From Pardosa pseudoannulata (lineage: Eukaryota; Arthropoda; Arachnida; Araneae; Lycosidae), in the NCBI GenBank assembly GCA_032207245.1, contig CM063502.1, positions 49,537,404 to 49,601,403 of the forward strand: DNA of 64,000 nucleotides, written 5' to 3'. The translations under genes and the position numbers were made by a program. The notes below the pieces were generated by a model. The model did not search any database, was not told where the DNA came from, and worked only from the letters and a program-made list of their open reading frames with translations. Below, piece by piece: positions 54,960 through 64,000 of this stretch. The number at the start of each line of letters is the position of its first letter. The first letter of the stretch is position 1.

Positions 54960-55384
54960 CACTTTGACTGCCATGGCTATCATATGTGATATCCAGTGAT
55001 ATTTCCGTTGAGACACTGGCTATCCGATATGATAGCCATGGTGTTTTAACACTTCAGGCCATGGCTATCAAAGATGTTATCAGTTACATGAAAATTCGTA
55101 TTGGAGTTTGATTGTTGGGCTCCCTACGATGTGTTAGGTATACGTGGTTTGCGCAAATTGGTATATGTGACGATTTTATGAGCTAAGTTTTATGAAAAAT
55201 TAAATATTTGGAACATGCAACAAAAAAGGGAATATATATAAATAGAGAGAGTTTGTTTTAAAATATTGTTTGTTTTGAAATATTGTTTTTATATATAGTT
55301 TTATGTTGAAAAAATACAAATTACACAAAAAAAAAGTTTGGCCCCGTTGTGAACATTTGCAATTTTGGCTTGGCAGTCAAAGTG
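54960..55384. mobile_element. TTAA MITE family 3, copy 1 (425 bp)
   Basis: TTAA at 54,956-54,959 and 55,385-55,388 flank inverted ends CACTTTGACTGCCA. Near the left end is a long imperfect hairpin: CCATGGCTATCATATG...CCAGTG pairs with CACTGGCTATC...ATATGATAGCCATGG across a ~15-nt spacer. The internal sequence is AT-rich and non-coding. It is nearly identical to copy 2 apart from a 111-bp segment present only here. Confidence 0.88.
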
Positions 55385-55744
55385 TTAATTTGTATGAATT
55401 CATAAATTATCAATTTGAATTCATAAATTATCACTTTATGTGGTTGTTACTTCGGTTAATGTTATCAGTTTTCGAACCTCATTGTAACTGGCAAAAGAAT
55501 ATTCATAATTTATTCAGTAGAAATCCATTCTTTTCGAATATCCGAGAATTCTCCACTTCCACCTAAGGAAAAGGGGAACGAACAAAGGAGTGGAGATTTC
55601 GCACGTTCCTGGAATTTTTCAGAAATACGCACACAATACTGGTGGTCACCGGTTAGATAAGCAGAAGGCAACACATTCTTATCGAAACAGAGAAGAAGCG
55701 TATGCACATTTTATGCCTTGCTCGCTTACATGCAGCTTGTCGAT

Positions 55745-55834
55745 ATGAAAGCCAGAAAGCGAAATGATATAACATTAAAACAAAAGATGGAAATTTTAAA
55801 TTGTTATGACAAGTTTTATCAAGGAGCTTCTTAG
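55745..55834 (+). pseudogene. pogo/Tigger-type transposase N-terminal fragment
   Basis: ATG at 55,745 opens 29 codons containing KRNDITLKQKMEILNCYDK, then TAG. The R-K-R-x-x-[LI]-T-L-x-x-K-x-[EK]-I-L pattern is that of the first helix-turn-helix (CENP-B N-terminal/psq-like) of pogo-family transposases, which binds the TIR. After the stop the same frame continues KKLTINQI. A Gln to stop change is therefore likely. The remainder of the gene, including the DDE domain, is absent; a TTAA MITE begins 58 bp downstream. Non-functional. Confidence 0.68.
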
Positions 55835-55891
55835 AAAAAATTAACAATTAATCAAATTTTTTTAATTGTGTATGCAGTTCGTATGTTTTAA

Positions 55892-56205
55892 CACTTTGAC
55901 TGCCATGGCTATCATATGTGATAGCCAGTGATATTTCCGTTGAGACACTGGCTATCCGATATGATAGCCATGGTGTTTTAACACTTCAGGCCGATTTTAT
56001 GAGCTAAGTTTTATGAAAAATTAAATATTTGGAACATGCAACAAAAAAGGGAATATATATAAATAGAGAGAGTTTGTTTTAAAATATTGTTTGTTTTGAA
56101 ATATTGTTTTTATATATAGTTTTATGTTGAAAAAATACAAATTACACAAAAAAAAAGTTTGGCCCCGTTGTGAACATTTGCAATTTTGACTTGGCAGTCA
56201 AAGTG
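55892..56205. mobile_element. TTAA MITE family 3, copy 2 (314 bp)
   Basis: TTAA at 55,888-55,891 and 56,206-56,209 flank the same CACTTTGACTGCCA inverted ends, in the same orientation as copy 1 and only ~0.5 kb away. It has the intact hairpin arm (GTGATAGCCAGTG, where copy 1 has GTGATATCCAGTG). It lacks 111 bp between AGGCC and GATTTTATGAGC. I saw only two substitutions in the shared parts, so both insertions are young compared with the host element. Confidence 0.88.
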
Positions 56206-56426
56206 TTAAAGGATAATATACAGTACATAAATATAAGATGTGTTTTTAAATTTTGCTTTGAAATGTAATACTTGTGAATTAAAGGAGAGGGGGTAAATTT
56301 ATCTAATTTTGCATATTTATGTTATATTTATGTTATGTTGCATATTTATGTTTATTGTTATCAATCGGTTATTGTTATCAAACTCACGGTGTCCCAAACT
56401 GATCACATTAAGCGGAGTCCATTGTA

Positions 56427-57115
56427 GTAGGTATAAGTGGCTATTTATCAGTATCTTTATTTTGTCCAGCCTGAATTCTTCGGGATTCATATCAGAATTT
56501 TGGACCTGGCACACAGGTTACCGACGCCATTTTTTTTTCATTATCATAATGTGGCGAATTTTGTTGATTGCCAAATAAAATGGCAGAAACTGCATGTCTT
56601 TTAATATTGTTTCTTATATTTTCTAACTCTAACATTTTTGGCTTACGAAAATGTAAAGAAATATCATAAGTAACGCAATTTAAAACACAGTGAAACACTA
56701 ATTTTAGCAAAATATGAATATTAAAATACAAAGAAATATAGCAAATTAAACAATTTACAACACAATGAAACATTTTTTGAGAAATATTTACAGAATAAAT
56801 TATTTCTAATAATTAAAGTATTATATTTTTATAGGGAGAACAAACTATTGTAGCCCAACTTTCGCTAATTGGAGAGTCCACAAAATTGCTGAATTTGGAG
56901 AGAAAAAACGTGACGTGATAGGTGCATTTGTACCGAGCTTTTCTTTGGATAAAAAAGAATGGTATTAAAAATAATATATTAAGAATGTACTAGAATAAAT
57001 AAATATCTATAGTCCCTACATGCCGACAACAATACCATTCCGTTAGTGTCTGAATTTAGCACAAATAATCAGCGGGTCTGTGTTACTGACATGAATTGTA
57101 ATACTTTCATTGTAT
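56427..57115. other. AT-rich spacer, no gene supported
   Basis: Opposing chance frames at 56309-56578 (plus) and 56492-56773 (minus) begin in or beside the pogo-like end. No motif. Confidence 0.5.
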
Positions 57116-57116
57116 A

Positions 57117-57868
57117 CTAGCATATAACCCCTCATATGACGGGATCAGTTAAATTATTAATTTTCCAGAAATGTAAATTACCCTATGAAGCAGGTAAAAA
57201 ATAGGTTTCTTTTTTAGTTGAGAATTATCTGGCAACAAAAAAAAATAATCTACATTAAATATAAAATTATCAAATATGTACCTAATCTATTATTTAAGAT
57301 AAATATAAAAGAATTATTTACGTCATATCTAAGTTCACTGATTAAAGGTATGAAAATAATGCAGACGATATTTAAATAATTTAAAAAAAGAAATGATTAA
57401 ATGAGATGGTTTTCGTGTTGCAAAAGGTAGACCGTAGCGCTCCAAAAACCAAAACCAAACCAAACCAAAACAAAATGAGATGGTTAAAGGATTGACGTCA
57501 TAATACTAGAAGGTTTTTTTATTAAATTTTTATCTATTTATTATGTGATAAATTGATTAATCGCTTCTTCTTAACTGGAGAAAATAGGTCTTGAAATAAT
57601 GGCATTAAACGCTCGAAAAGGGGAAGGGGTGGATTCCGAACGTTTTAAAGACAACAGCATTTTTTGCTGTGATATGAAGCATATTTGTACCAATTTATTT
57701 TAGAACCGGATCGATAGTTTAGGAGAAGATAAACTTTACTCGCTTTGAATTTTGTAACTCTAACTCATCAAGAATTTAATATGGATGCCTCTATCCATTC
57801 CAGGTCCAACCGCTTCATAAATTAAAGGATGGACGGACAGATAACTTAGGCTATTATTATATAGGGGA
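57117..57868 (-). mobile_element. Helitron-like non-autonomous element, copy B
   Basis: Read on the minus strand it starts TCCCCTATATAATAATAG (preceded by A). It ends with CCCGTCATATGA-GGGG, TTATATG and CTAG followed by T, so both flanks fit Helitron insertion between A and T. The 3' hairpin is imperfect in this copy. Interior homology to copy A (41,534-42,549) is extensive (GAAGCGGTTGGACCTGGA, GGATAGAGGCATCCATATT, ACCATCTCATTTAATCATTT). No coding capacity; carries a SINE 3' fragment. Confidence 0.75.
57412..57472 (+). mobile_element. 5'-truncated SINE tail inserted in Helitron-like copy B
   Basis: Only the tail of the family is present (CGTGTTGCAAAAGGTAGACC, GTAGCGCTCC, then CCAAA repeats). 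AAATGAGATGGTT at 57,399-57,411 and 57,473-57,485 is a 13-bp target duplication, showing that the short form is the original insertion and not a later deletion. 5' truncation is a hallmark of target-primed reverse transcription. The unoccupied site AACCATCTCATTTAATC is visible in copy A. Confidence 0.88.
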
Positions 57869-57871
57869 TTT

Positions 57872-58525
57872 TTTACTGTCTAGAAACACTTGTGAGAAAA
57901 CTTTAGTTATTTTATTTAATCATCATTATTACTGAAATGGAATGTAGTTAACCTGAAAATGATAATTAACAATGAAGCATTCCATAAATTTAAGAATAAA
58001 GTAATTTGTCTATTATATGAATGACTGAAACAAAGGATCAAATTTTCTTCAATAATCTTCCATTAATAAAGAATTCAATTAAGCAATCCAAATCTAGGTT
58101 CATTCCTTTTATTTGACCGTAAAGATGTTTTAAAAATAAATGACACACAGTCTCTTTTATATTTCAGAAGACAATAAGAGAAAGTCATCTATTATTATAC
58201 CAATTTTTATCTCTATATATTATTTTCTTTTTCCTCTAAATAAGAGAAAAAATTCTTTTTGTATTATAAATAACTGTTTGTGCCATGAGGGGAAATCAAT
58301 AAAAAGTTGTTGTAAATGAAAGAACATTGATTGTTCACCTCTTTTACTATTCGAATCATTTGCCCTAGCTTTCCGAGTTCGTCTTTAGTATATTGGGACC
58401 CTTCTTTGAGATAGATCAATAGGTAATCAGACGAAGGTACAGGTGAAAAGCTGATAAAATGATACATTTGCGTCGGATATGCGTGGAATTATTTTCCTTT
58501 TTAATACCGTTTTGTATGACGTTTT
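57872..58525. other. AT-rich spacer, no gene supported
   Basis: A minus frame at 58264-58467 sits in slightly less AT-rich DNA but has no recognisable motif. Confidence 0.45.
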
Positions 58526-58530
58526 ATTTT

Positions 58531-59164
58531 TTAAAGTTACTTTTTTAAGCTCGCATTTTATTTCTTTTATATCGAAACTATTGTTGTCTTGAAAGTTTTA
58601 TAATGCAGTATTTGATAGTGAATAAAACACTGCTCATTATTTCTAGTGAGAAATTTTAATAAGATATATAATATTATCAGATAAGAAGTTTATTGAAGAG
58701 TGTACAAATATTATTTTTGTAGCAATTATATATAAAGATATTTATTTTACTACTGAATACGATTGGAATGATTCCTTATTTAGAAGAAAATAAAGAATGA
58801 ATCTTCATTTGAATAATGTTTTGTTTATATTTTTATTCCATTTAATAATATAAACATAAATTCTTTATTTATTATCTAAATTTAATGTAAATTTTTAGTT
58901 TTATTTTTAAATCTGAAACGTGATTTTAAAAATGATTAAAAAACTTATTTTCGCTTCATTTTATTAATGCAGTTTATAATAGTTTAAAATAAGGATTTTT
59001 TTTTCAAGGAAAAGTTATTTTCATTAGTTTTGTAAGAAGTGAAATATAACGTTTATAAATAATATCTAAACACTTGATATATTTATAAGAATATATTTTT
59101 ATTGTTTGCATGTTATATTTCATTTACTGAAATCAATAAATGGGCCCTTAAGGAAAATTAATTT
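58531..59164 (+). repeat. ~0.63-0.72 kb tandem duplication, copy 1
   Basis: Begins TTAAAGTTACTTTTTTAAGC and shares the whole length with the next unit, including GCTCGCATTTTATTTC, GAAACTATTGTTGTCTTGAA, GGAATGATTCCTTATTTAGA and ACTGAAATCAATAAATGG. Identity looks to be around 90%, so it is older than the 16-19 kb duplication. Confidence 0.9.
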
Positions 59165-59886
59165 TTAAAGTTATTTTTTAAGCTCGCATTTTATTTCCTT
59201 TTATATCGAAACTATTGTTGTCTTGAAAGTTTTATAATGCAGCATTTGATGGTGAATAAAACACTGCGCATTATTTATAGAGAGAAATCTTACTAAGCTA
59301 TATAATATTATCAGATAAGCAGTTTATTGAAGATTGTACAAATATTATTTTTGTAGCAATTACATATAAAGAGATTTATTTTATTACTGAATAAGATTGG
59401 AATGATTCCTTATTTAGAAGAAAATAAAGAATGAATCTTTATTTGAATAATATTTTCTTTATATTTTTAGTCCCTTTAACACAAATTCTTTATTAATTAT
59501 TAAACATAACATTAGTTATTAATTACTAAACATAAACATATTAAACATAAATTCTTTATATATATATATATATATATATATTTCTAGTAAAATCTAAATT
59601 TTATGTAACTTTTTTTAGTTTTATTTTTAAAAATGATGAAAAAATTTATATTTTCGCTTCATTTTTATTAATGCAGTTTATAGTAGTTTAAAATAAAAAT
59701 TTTTAAAAGGAAAAGTTACTTTCTTTAGTTTTGTAAGAAGTGAGATATAACATTTATAAATAATATTTAAATATTAATGTCTTAACACTTGAAATATTCA
59801 TAAGAATATATTTTTATTTTGTGCATGCTATATTTTATCTACTGAAATCAATAAATGGCCCCTTACTGAAAATTAATTTTTAAAGT
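59165..59886 (+). repeat. ~0.63-0.72 kb tandem duplication, copy 2
   Basis: Second head-to-tail unit. It is longer than copy 1 mainly because of local AAACATAA-type repeats and a (TA)n tract at 59,557-59,581. After it, TTTTTAAAGTT recurs at ~59,877 before the sequences diverge. Confidence 0.9.
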
Positions 59887-59889
59887 TCA

Positions 59890-60459
59890 TTCAAAATTAA
59901 GGATGAAGTTTTTTAAAAAAGTGAATTTTTCAAGAAATTAGTTACAAATAATGGCATTTTTTGTATTGAATTTAAACAAAAGATCATACATTAGTCTAAT
60001 AATATGTTATGTGTAAATTCTCTTTTAAATTACGTGGAACAGATAGATTTTTTTTCTTTCTGTAAACTTTTCACTGTTTCTAGCAAACAGAATATACTTC
60101 AAATTCATACACTTGAAAAATCCAGTTAAAATATCAATTTATACATTTTAAACTTGAATTTTGAATCATTTTCCACTCTAACCTTGTATTAATGTTAACT
60201 TATTATAACAAATAACACACACGCACACACACATAAAGAAATCATTTTAAACTTTGTTTAATTTAAAATAATTTTTTTTACAATATAAGGAAAAATGCTG
60301 ATGCTCCAAAAATGATCCAAAGCTTTTTACCTGTATTAAGATAACATTACGATTTTCTTTGATATCCTTATATAACATGGCATGATATTTTTTTTAACTA
60401 GTTACAATTCTCTATTCATTTGTATTTTATTTTATCAATCAATAAATTTTCAATGTATT
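59890..60459. other. AT-rich spacer with a short (CA)n
   Basis: ACACACACGCACACACAC lies at about 60,215-60,233. No gene or element end seen. Confidence 0.5.
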
Positions 60460-60473
60460 CCCATTCAAAAATA

Positions 60474-60653
60474 GCCGAACGATGGCCGAATGGTTAGGGT
60501 GCTGGCCTTCGGAACCAGAGTTCGTGGGTTCGAATCCCACTATGGCATGGATGTTCGTAGCCGTTCGGAATCGGCTTTAAGCAGTAGTCCCGGTCTCATT
60601 AGCCCTCGTGTTGCAAAAAAGTAGACTGTAGCACTCCAAAACCAACCAACCAA
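60474..60653 (+). mobile_element. full-length tRNA-derived SINE copy 4 with 14-bp target duplication
   Basis: Head with A-box region TGGCCGAATGGTTAGGG and B-box GGTTCGAATCCC, full body, and tail GTAGCACTCCAAAACC followed by AACC repeats. CCCATTCAAAAATA at 60,460-60,473 is exactly repeated at 60,654-60,667. Sequence is close to copy 2, so relatively young. Confidence 0.95.
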
Positions 60654-60669
60654 CCCATTCAAAAATATG

Positions 60670-62935
60670 TTTATATTTTATAACATGATATAAACCTCAT
60701 GAAAAAAATTTCGTAATCATTTATAAGCTGTGAAAAATTGTTATAATTTATAACCTCAAAAATTGATTTAAGTTCATACTTTGCAGACGCACATAACAGG
60801 ACCTGTTTACGATCCATCATTTGAATACTGCATAAAACATTAATCATTATTTAAAATATTTAGTTTAAAGCTACTTCAAATTTTATTTTATATGCTACGT
60901 AAAACTTCATTTCCTGTTGTATATTTTCCCTAATAGCTCTTTATGAATTTCCCCTTAAATCTTAAGTCAGATCCTAGATAAAACAGTTTTATCTCCAAAA
61001 ATTTTAACCATTTAAGATCCACTCCGTTTCGTTAAACCATAAATCAGTTTTTTTTTTAAATTAGAGTATTTTTTTTCCAAATAAGATACTTTTAGATTCA
61101 TGGAGTAATAGAATATCATTAAAAATCCCTTTGCAGTATGCATTTTCATGCTTTGAGAAGTACTTATAAAACTAAATAAATATTTATAAATATTAATTAA
61201 TAGTGGCCGGAATTTATATATGTAAAGGAACGTTAGGGAATTATGTCCAATATGATTTTTTTTATCAGTGTTGTTTCGTTTTGGTTTGGAGCTCTATGAT
61301 CAACTTTTATCTATACGATGAAACTGAGCATTGAGAATTACATGCAATATTTGTCAAGATAATGAAGAAAATAGAATAAATATCAGCAAATATTTTAAAG
61401 AAATAGCTTTTAAAGAAAACAATGAAAATACATAAAGATCAGTTGAGAATTTCATTCTAATTCAATTTAGAAAGGTATTTAGTGCTTCTAGTGCTAATTC
61501 ACTTAATGATAATGGTATGATAAAAGACTCATAAGAGTGAAGGGAATCCAAGCCATTGTATTGTATTTACCCTGAATTTAAAAATTTATAACAAAGTGTT
61601 AGAATACATTATTATAAACTAGAAAAAAAACCTACTTAGAATCTTGAAACATAAAGATAAATATTTATGAGCAATGTAATTTTTCAAACAAAAAGTTACT
61701 TATTTATAACAATGTAAATTATTATACGAAAAAATGACCTTTACATAAATAATTTGAAACTGCTTTTGGATTAAATCGATTTCTGGCATTTTCACATTTT
61801 TAAATATTTTAAAAAACTAAAAGTAAGTTCTAGTAATAATAATGTCCATTAGTCAAAACAACAAATTCAATTTTAATGCATACCAAAGTTTAATTTAGTA
61901 TCGCAGTTTAGTATGGATTTTTCGAGGTAATTGTGTTAGTTGTAGTTTTCAAAGGTATCCACAATTAATAAAACTCTTTCAAAGATGACTGTGAAAAGGA
62001 TTTAAAATTTTATCTATATTGCATATCTACAACACGGTAAAACTAAATAACTATTTAAGATTCACTTAAAAATACAACAAAAGAGTACTTATGCTTATTT
62101 TTAAGCTACTAAAATTTACAGAAATTTTTCCTTTCATAATTAGGGAGATATAAATAATGGTAAAATGGACCAAATTTTCCCTCTTGAATAACGCTAAAAG
62201 ACATTTTCCCAAATACATCAGATAACTTCTATAGTCCCAATCTTTTATTTTTTATATAGTAGGAAATCTGTTTCAATATTGCAATATTAAATATAGACGC
62301 AAACATTTAGAAACATTTAAACATTACAACATTTACAAATACAAACATTTAGAAATATTTAAAACAATGAGACATCACAATAAGTCCTGAACTTATGACT
62401 ACAATTATTAATTACATGGAATTATTTATATTTTAAACACAAATTGTAGTCCATTTAAAACGTCCCACTTATCTAGCTTTTACTTATTTAATCTAAACTT
62501 TTCATATTAGCCTTAAAAAACACCAGATTATTTCACTCGTAAACAAAATTTAATTTTACGCATCAAATATATTATCTGTATGCACTTATTTTGGACAGAA
62601 AAAATTACAGTAGCATATTATAGACAGCATGATATTGAAAAGCGAAGATAAATGTTCAAATTTTTCTTTAAAAAAGAAAAAGAAACTGTGTATGAAAGTT
62701 TCAAAGTATGAAATAATGATGTATGGCACGCGAAGTAAGACGAGCAGTTATTGAGTTTCACTTGCTATGACTTAAAACATATACACTATGGGATCAATGG
62801 ATTATGACAACCAGTCTGTTATGAACAAGCTTTTTTTTACTTCTGTTTGAGTGATTAAATTTCTAGAAGATAACCGCACATTTTAGAAGCCATTGTCAAC
62901 TAGGTAGTTTCTAGGTAGCTCTTCAATACAAGGCG
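60670..62935. other. AT-rich spacer, no gene seen
   Basis: No significant frames. Contains the small antisense SINE-tail fragment listed separately. Confidence 0.5.
61279..61306 (-). mobile_element. probable SINE tail fragment, antisense
   Basis: TTTTGGTTTGGAGCTCTATG followed by ATCAACTTTTAT resembles the reverse complement of the family tail (AAAAAGTAGACCGTAGCGCTCCAAACC). Only ~28 bp, so it could be a truncated insertion or chance. Confidence 0.4.
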
Positions 62936-62939
62936 ATTA

Positions 62940-63320
62940 TAATTCAGTTTGTTATACAGAGCATGAATCTGATGAAAGGCTGAGTCAACCATCCCCGGAC
63001 TAGGCAAGGTTGACTAAGCCTTTCATGCCTTCAGTTGGTAGACAAACTGTGGATCAAGCATGGCTGAGAACTAAACACTGGGGGTTCCGCGTAAGGTTGA
63101 TTACCTAACCGGAATATATGCTTAGCACCCCGCGGTCCATGGTCTCAGAAATGGAGATTGGCACCATAGTCCCTGGTCCCCTAGGTACTGTTGGGCAGAG
63201 GAGTTTTTATACAGAGCATTCCGCAACTGAAACGGCCAGTGATTTGACTTCAAATTTGGTTGTGGATTACGCACCAGGTGTGCTTACTGAATCTCTGAAA
63301 TTTTTTTTAAAATTTCTCCT
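62940..63320. other. hairpin-rich, less AT-rich island of unknown nature
   Basis: Base composition is markedly more balanced than the rest of the window. A 19-bp stem with one mismatch is formed by ATGAAAGGCTGAGTCAACC (62,972-62,990) and GGTTGACTAAGCCTTTCAT (63,008-63,026), with a 17-nt loop. Further possible stems follow: CAGTT...AACTG near 63,034 and TTCC...GGTT...AACC...GGAA near 63,086-63,113. TATACAGAGCAT occurs at ~62,954 and ~63,210. A plus frame at 63118-63348 is open but is preceded in frame by a stop. Candidate structured RNA, retroposon body or decayed gene; I cannot decide. Confidence 0.4.
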
Positions 63321-63437
63321 AGAGATCATTGGACAAGATTATAACTAACGTTCAACATAGTATATTACTAACAAAGAATGACTATAATAATTTTAACTTG
63401 ATTTATTTTATTATGCATCAGCGTATCATCGAAACAT

Positions 63438-63719
63438 TTAAAATGAAGTTAGGGAAGCAGTAACAATTCGCTTAATCCGTATACAGCAGCTATTACGTGT
63501 TGCGGATTTTGTACGGGAAGATAAGTATTGTGCATGGGAAGAATTTACATACCATGCTAAGAGTGACTGACTTTTGAGATACTCCTCGTCCACTTTTGGC
63601 ATAAGTACCAGATGTTTGTGACTGTGCGACAACTTTTTAGAAGATCTTGAATCCTCATTTTTTCCCACATTGTTCAACAGGGTAGTGTCTGTATCAGTCG
63701 AAATTCGGGGATCACAATA
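63438..63719 (-). CDS. possible exon or decayed coding fragment, unknown
   Basis: A minus frame runs from a stop at 63,720 to a TAA near 63,438 without interruption (~94 codons). It is Ser/Lys/Thr-rich (TDTTLLNNVGKNEDSRSSKK...) and lies in less AT-rich DNA beside the hairpin-rich island. There is no good ATG near its 5' end and I see no clear splice acceptor. I recognise no domain. It could be part of a transposon or a host exon; low confidence. Confidence 0.22.
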   Translation of the reverse strand, partial: YCDPRISTDTDTTLLNNVGKNEDSRSSKKLSHSHKHLVLMPKVDEEYLKSQSLLAWYVNSSHAQYLSSRTKSATRNSCCIRIKRIVTASLTSF

Positions 63720-63724
63720 TTAAT

Positions 63725-64000
63725 ATTTCCATTGCCATCTCTAATAATGCGTATTCAGCTAACGAAAACGTTCCCGTAACAGATGAAAACGTGAAACTGA
63801 AATTCAAATGTTTATCCTCGAGTTTCTTATGAAAACCTGCATTGTATCATACGTAAATCTTTGTACACGAATAAAATCCAGCTTATAATCTTTTTTTTTA
63901 TTCTTTTAACGAAAAAGGAATGCCTTATGCTTAATTCGAATTTAAATGGCGAGGGTATTAGTCTTGTTCTTAAGAGTTGAAATTATTTGATAACTTATTG
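63725..64000. other. spacer to window end, nothing recognised
   Basis: No element end, RNA or frame of note. Confidence 0.45.

Larger units (their letters stand above)
54882..56424 (+). mobile_element. pogo/Tigger-like DNA transposon remnant hosting two MITEs
   Basis: The left end (AAGAGGACTCCGCTTA) and the right end in complement (CAATGGACTCCGCTTA) are inverted, share 12 identical bases, and are each next to TA (54,880-54,881; 56,425-56,426). TA targets and this type of end fit the Tc1/mariner-pogo group. A broken N-terminal transposase piece at 55,745-55,834 supports the call. A ~43-bp motif (GTTATCAATCG-TTATTGTTATC) recurs in direct orientation near both ends (54,903 and 56,354), suggesting the left end is rearranged. 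Removing the two TTAA MITEs leaves about 0.8 kb, far less than an autonomous element. Confidence 0.7.

Overview
This is AT-rich eukaryotic DNA that looks like non-genic sequence from an animal, probably an arthropod. By eye the base composition is roughly 70-75% A+T; I did not compute it. The reasons are the lack of long open frames, abundant dinucleotide microsatellites, a tRNA-derived SINE family with a shared 3' tail, TTAA-flanked piggyBac-type elements, a pogo/Tigger-like remnant and a pair of Helitron-like elements. The SINE reminds me of spider genomes, but that is recollection and was not checked. Almost every open frame in the window is chance, or lies inside a repeat.

Layout. 1-350: a possible 3'-terminal coding exon with an AATAAA signal; this is the only host-gene candidate with any splice logic. 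350-14,600: AT-rich spacer holding a piggyBac-type MITE (3,443-3,753), a 118-nt poly-C run (7,523-7,640), a possible TIR element (9,148-9,486) and a SINE (10,529-10,699). 14,600-18,850: another TTAA MITE, a degenerate ~0.33-0.43 kb tandem repeat, and a nearly identical 1.3-kb tandem duplication. 20,820-22,560: three compositionally distinct islands and local duplications, possible regulatory DNA. 24,118-24,775: a piggyBac element with a broken transposase zinc-finger tail, inserted into a tRNA-like sequence. 24,800-33,300: spacer. 33,300-37,400: a degenerate ~1-kb repeat array. 38,565-42,550: a full-length SINE, a possible Tc1-like fragment, and Helitron-like copy A carrying a SINE. 44,490-50,420: large microsatellites and a degenerate ~0.32-kb repeat. 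50,430-52,170: another old tandem duplication and a SINE split by a TTAA element. 54,882-56,424: a pogo-like remnant containing two close copies of one TTAA MITE. 57,117-57,868: Helitron-like copy B, inverted relative to copy A. 58,530-59,886: a ~0.65-kb tandem duplication. 60,460-62,940: a SINE and spacer. 62,940-63,720: a hairpin-rich, less AT-rich island of unknown nature.

How the parts relate. The window is a stratified record of transposition. The SINEs have 10-15 bp target duplications, and one is 5'-truncated, as expected for LINE-driven retrotransposition. Several insertions are nested, and the two Helitron-like copies each preserve the empty site of the other's SINE. The second theme is repeated local tandem duplication at very different ages (period ~0.3 to 1.3 kb) at six places. 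No bacterial-type operons, CRISPR arrays, rRNA genes or functional tRNA genes are present.
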